From Camarhynchus parvulus (lineage: Eukaryota > Chordata > Aves > Passeriformes > Thraupidae): 64,000 nucleotides of DNA. Positions 62,762 through 64,000 of this stretch are shown here, in pieces; position 1 is the first letter of the stretch, and every line of letters starts with the position of its first letter. A model generated the notes under the pieces. That model ran no database searches, was not told the DNA's origin, and saw only the letters and a list, made by a program, of their open reading frames with translations. The DNA is taken from positions 63,584,965-63,648,964 of the forward strand of contig NC_044572.1 of the NCBI RefSeq assembly GCF_901933205.1. The letters are read 5' to 3'. Position numbers and translations under genes: made by a program.

Positions 62762-64000
62762 AAGAGCATTCCCTATTCTGATAGAACTTTGGTTTGCCCC
62801 TGTGTAGGGCTTGGCACTTCCAGGTTCCTGTATTCCCTTAGGAAGGTGTATTTCAGCTTAGTTCAACAGCTTAAGAGTAAAAGCTTGGCAATTTCTACTA
62901 TATCTTTGAGGACTTACTCATTGGCATAAAATCTGATGTCAAACCTGGCATCAAGTGATCCAGGTAAGATGGTATGGTTATGAAAAGGCCTGGGAAAAAG
63001 GCCAACTCAGCCCAAACTAATGCAACACTTCTGAACTATTCCCAACCCACCCAATTAATGTGCATTGAATATTTTTGGAGAACAGATGCCACTACGAGTT
63101 ATTTCATACCTGCATGGTGTGAAGTCTGCAGGGACTCTTCAGTGGCAGAAACACAAGCTTTCCTAGAAAACAGTGACATCCACCAATTCAAATAGGATCT
63201 CATTGAGACCAGTAGACATATTCAAAAGACTCACAGGCAATTTCAGCAAGATGGAAAAGGCCTGGTGTATTCAGACTGGAAGCAAAAGGATCTAAAATAG
63301 CCATGAGGAGTTTTCATCAAGATCAACTTGAGAGAGGAACAGGAATATTTTGCTGTTGCTTGGGAGGGGGGAAAAGAATACAGAGAGATGCAGATGTATT
63401 TCAGATAAGCACCACCCTTATGACATTTTTTCCTAGTTGGATGGGAAAGAAAAAGCTCTTGTACCTCTCAGGCAAGCTGTGTTCTGCAGAGAATTGGATG
63501 CAAAGGTGGAACACAATACAGACGTTCTGAACACCATGAAGATCAGTCCTTCAAAACTTAGAGTCAAATACCTGTGCCCCCACCTACACACACACAGTTA
63601 GTACTTCACCATATATATTACAACTAAAATCATGAGAAGACAGTTTGAATCCTTGTTCAAGAGACCAACTGGGCAAAAGCCTTGAACATTACATCCCCTA
63701 CTCTCAACCAAGTAGCACAGTTCCTGACTCTACTAGTAATTAATAAGCAGAATTAACTTTTATTTGCTGGACAGGAAGGTAAGCAGCAAGTTTTAACAGA
63801 AATTCCCATTTCCTATTTGTCAGCCTTTTCTTAAACTGTTCCATGTTCATGAGAAACTTGCAACTCCAAAGAGAACACTTTAAGCACCCCAACTCCTAGT
63901 AGCAATTCAAGCAGGGTTTCAGTGCTATTCACTTGAACAGCATTCAGTCAGTCAGGGAAGCTGAAACAATACCATATGTGAAACAGCTTGAATCTTGAGG
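62762..64000. other. Noncoding sequence, no gene seen
   Basis: AT-rich sequence with frames of at most 78 residues and no motif, transposon or RNA gene recognised up to the window end. Confidence 0.6.

Overview
This window reads as vertebrate, avian nuclear DNA, most likely from a passerine. The two best-preserved repeats at 48201-48784 and 62105-62761 are CR1 LINE 3' ends; the second ends in the CR1 terminal motif ATTCTATGATTCT. A 382-bp solo LTR at 48334-48715 resembles an LTR I recall as common in passerine genomes (family not verified). I see no operons, no bacterial or phage genes and no CRISPR array. The open reading frames outside the CpG-rich block are short, lack recognisable domains, and look like chance frames in noncoding DNA.

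Layout. 1-1580 is plain AT-rich DNA with a short CA-rich microsatellite. 1588-2330 is a GC-richer patch with some CpG. It is followed at 2340-2760 by AT-rich sequence with TAATTA homeodomain-type sites and two clean dyad symmetries, possibly a regulatory element. About 2.8-42 kb is featureless intergenic or intronic sequence, broken by simple repeats, a G-quadruplex motif (8774-8795), small hairpins, one striking 21-bp-arm hairpin (24063-24110) and a C/EBP plus paired AP-1/MARE cluster (39812-39879). From 42 to 49 kb there is a degraded CR1 (42254-42378), a hairpin (45969-45997), a candidate terminal exon (46791-46978) and a CR1 split by a solo LTR with a 6-bp target duplication (48201-48784).

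The outstanding object is an isolated CpG island at about 51400-53160. Its core (about 51890-52790) is a degenerate tandem array of about 40-bp subunits, paired into about 85-bp units and alternating A/B types. It carries at least 16 CANNTG E-boxes, many at the same phase of the unit. A strong CTCF-like site (51851-51866) and a G-quadruplex motif (51722-51740) sit at its left edge, and an inverted CCAAT box (52809-52813) at its right edge. Long frames on both strands across the array (441, 235, 216 and 208 residues) follow from the lack of TA-rich stop codons and are not convincing genes. From 53.2 kb to the end I see only noncoding sequence, a T19 run and a 5'-truncated CR1 retaining part of its reverse-transcriptase C-terminal region.

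No protein-coding gene can be supported. The window is best read as a gene-poor stretch or a large intron around one orphan CpG island that could act as a promoter, insulator or both. That reading is inference. Boundaries of the CpG island, the GC patch and the CR1 fragments were judged by eye.
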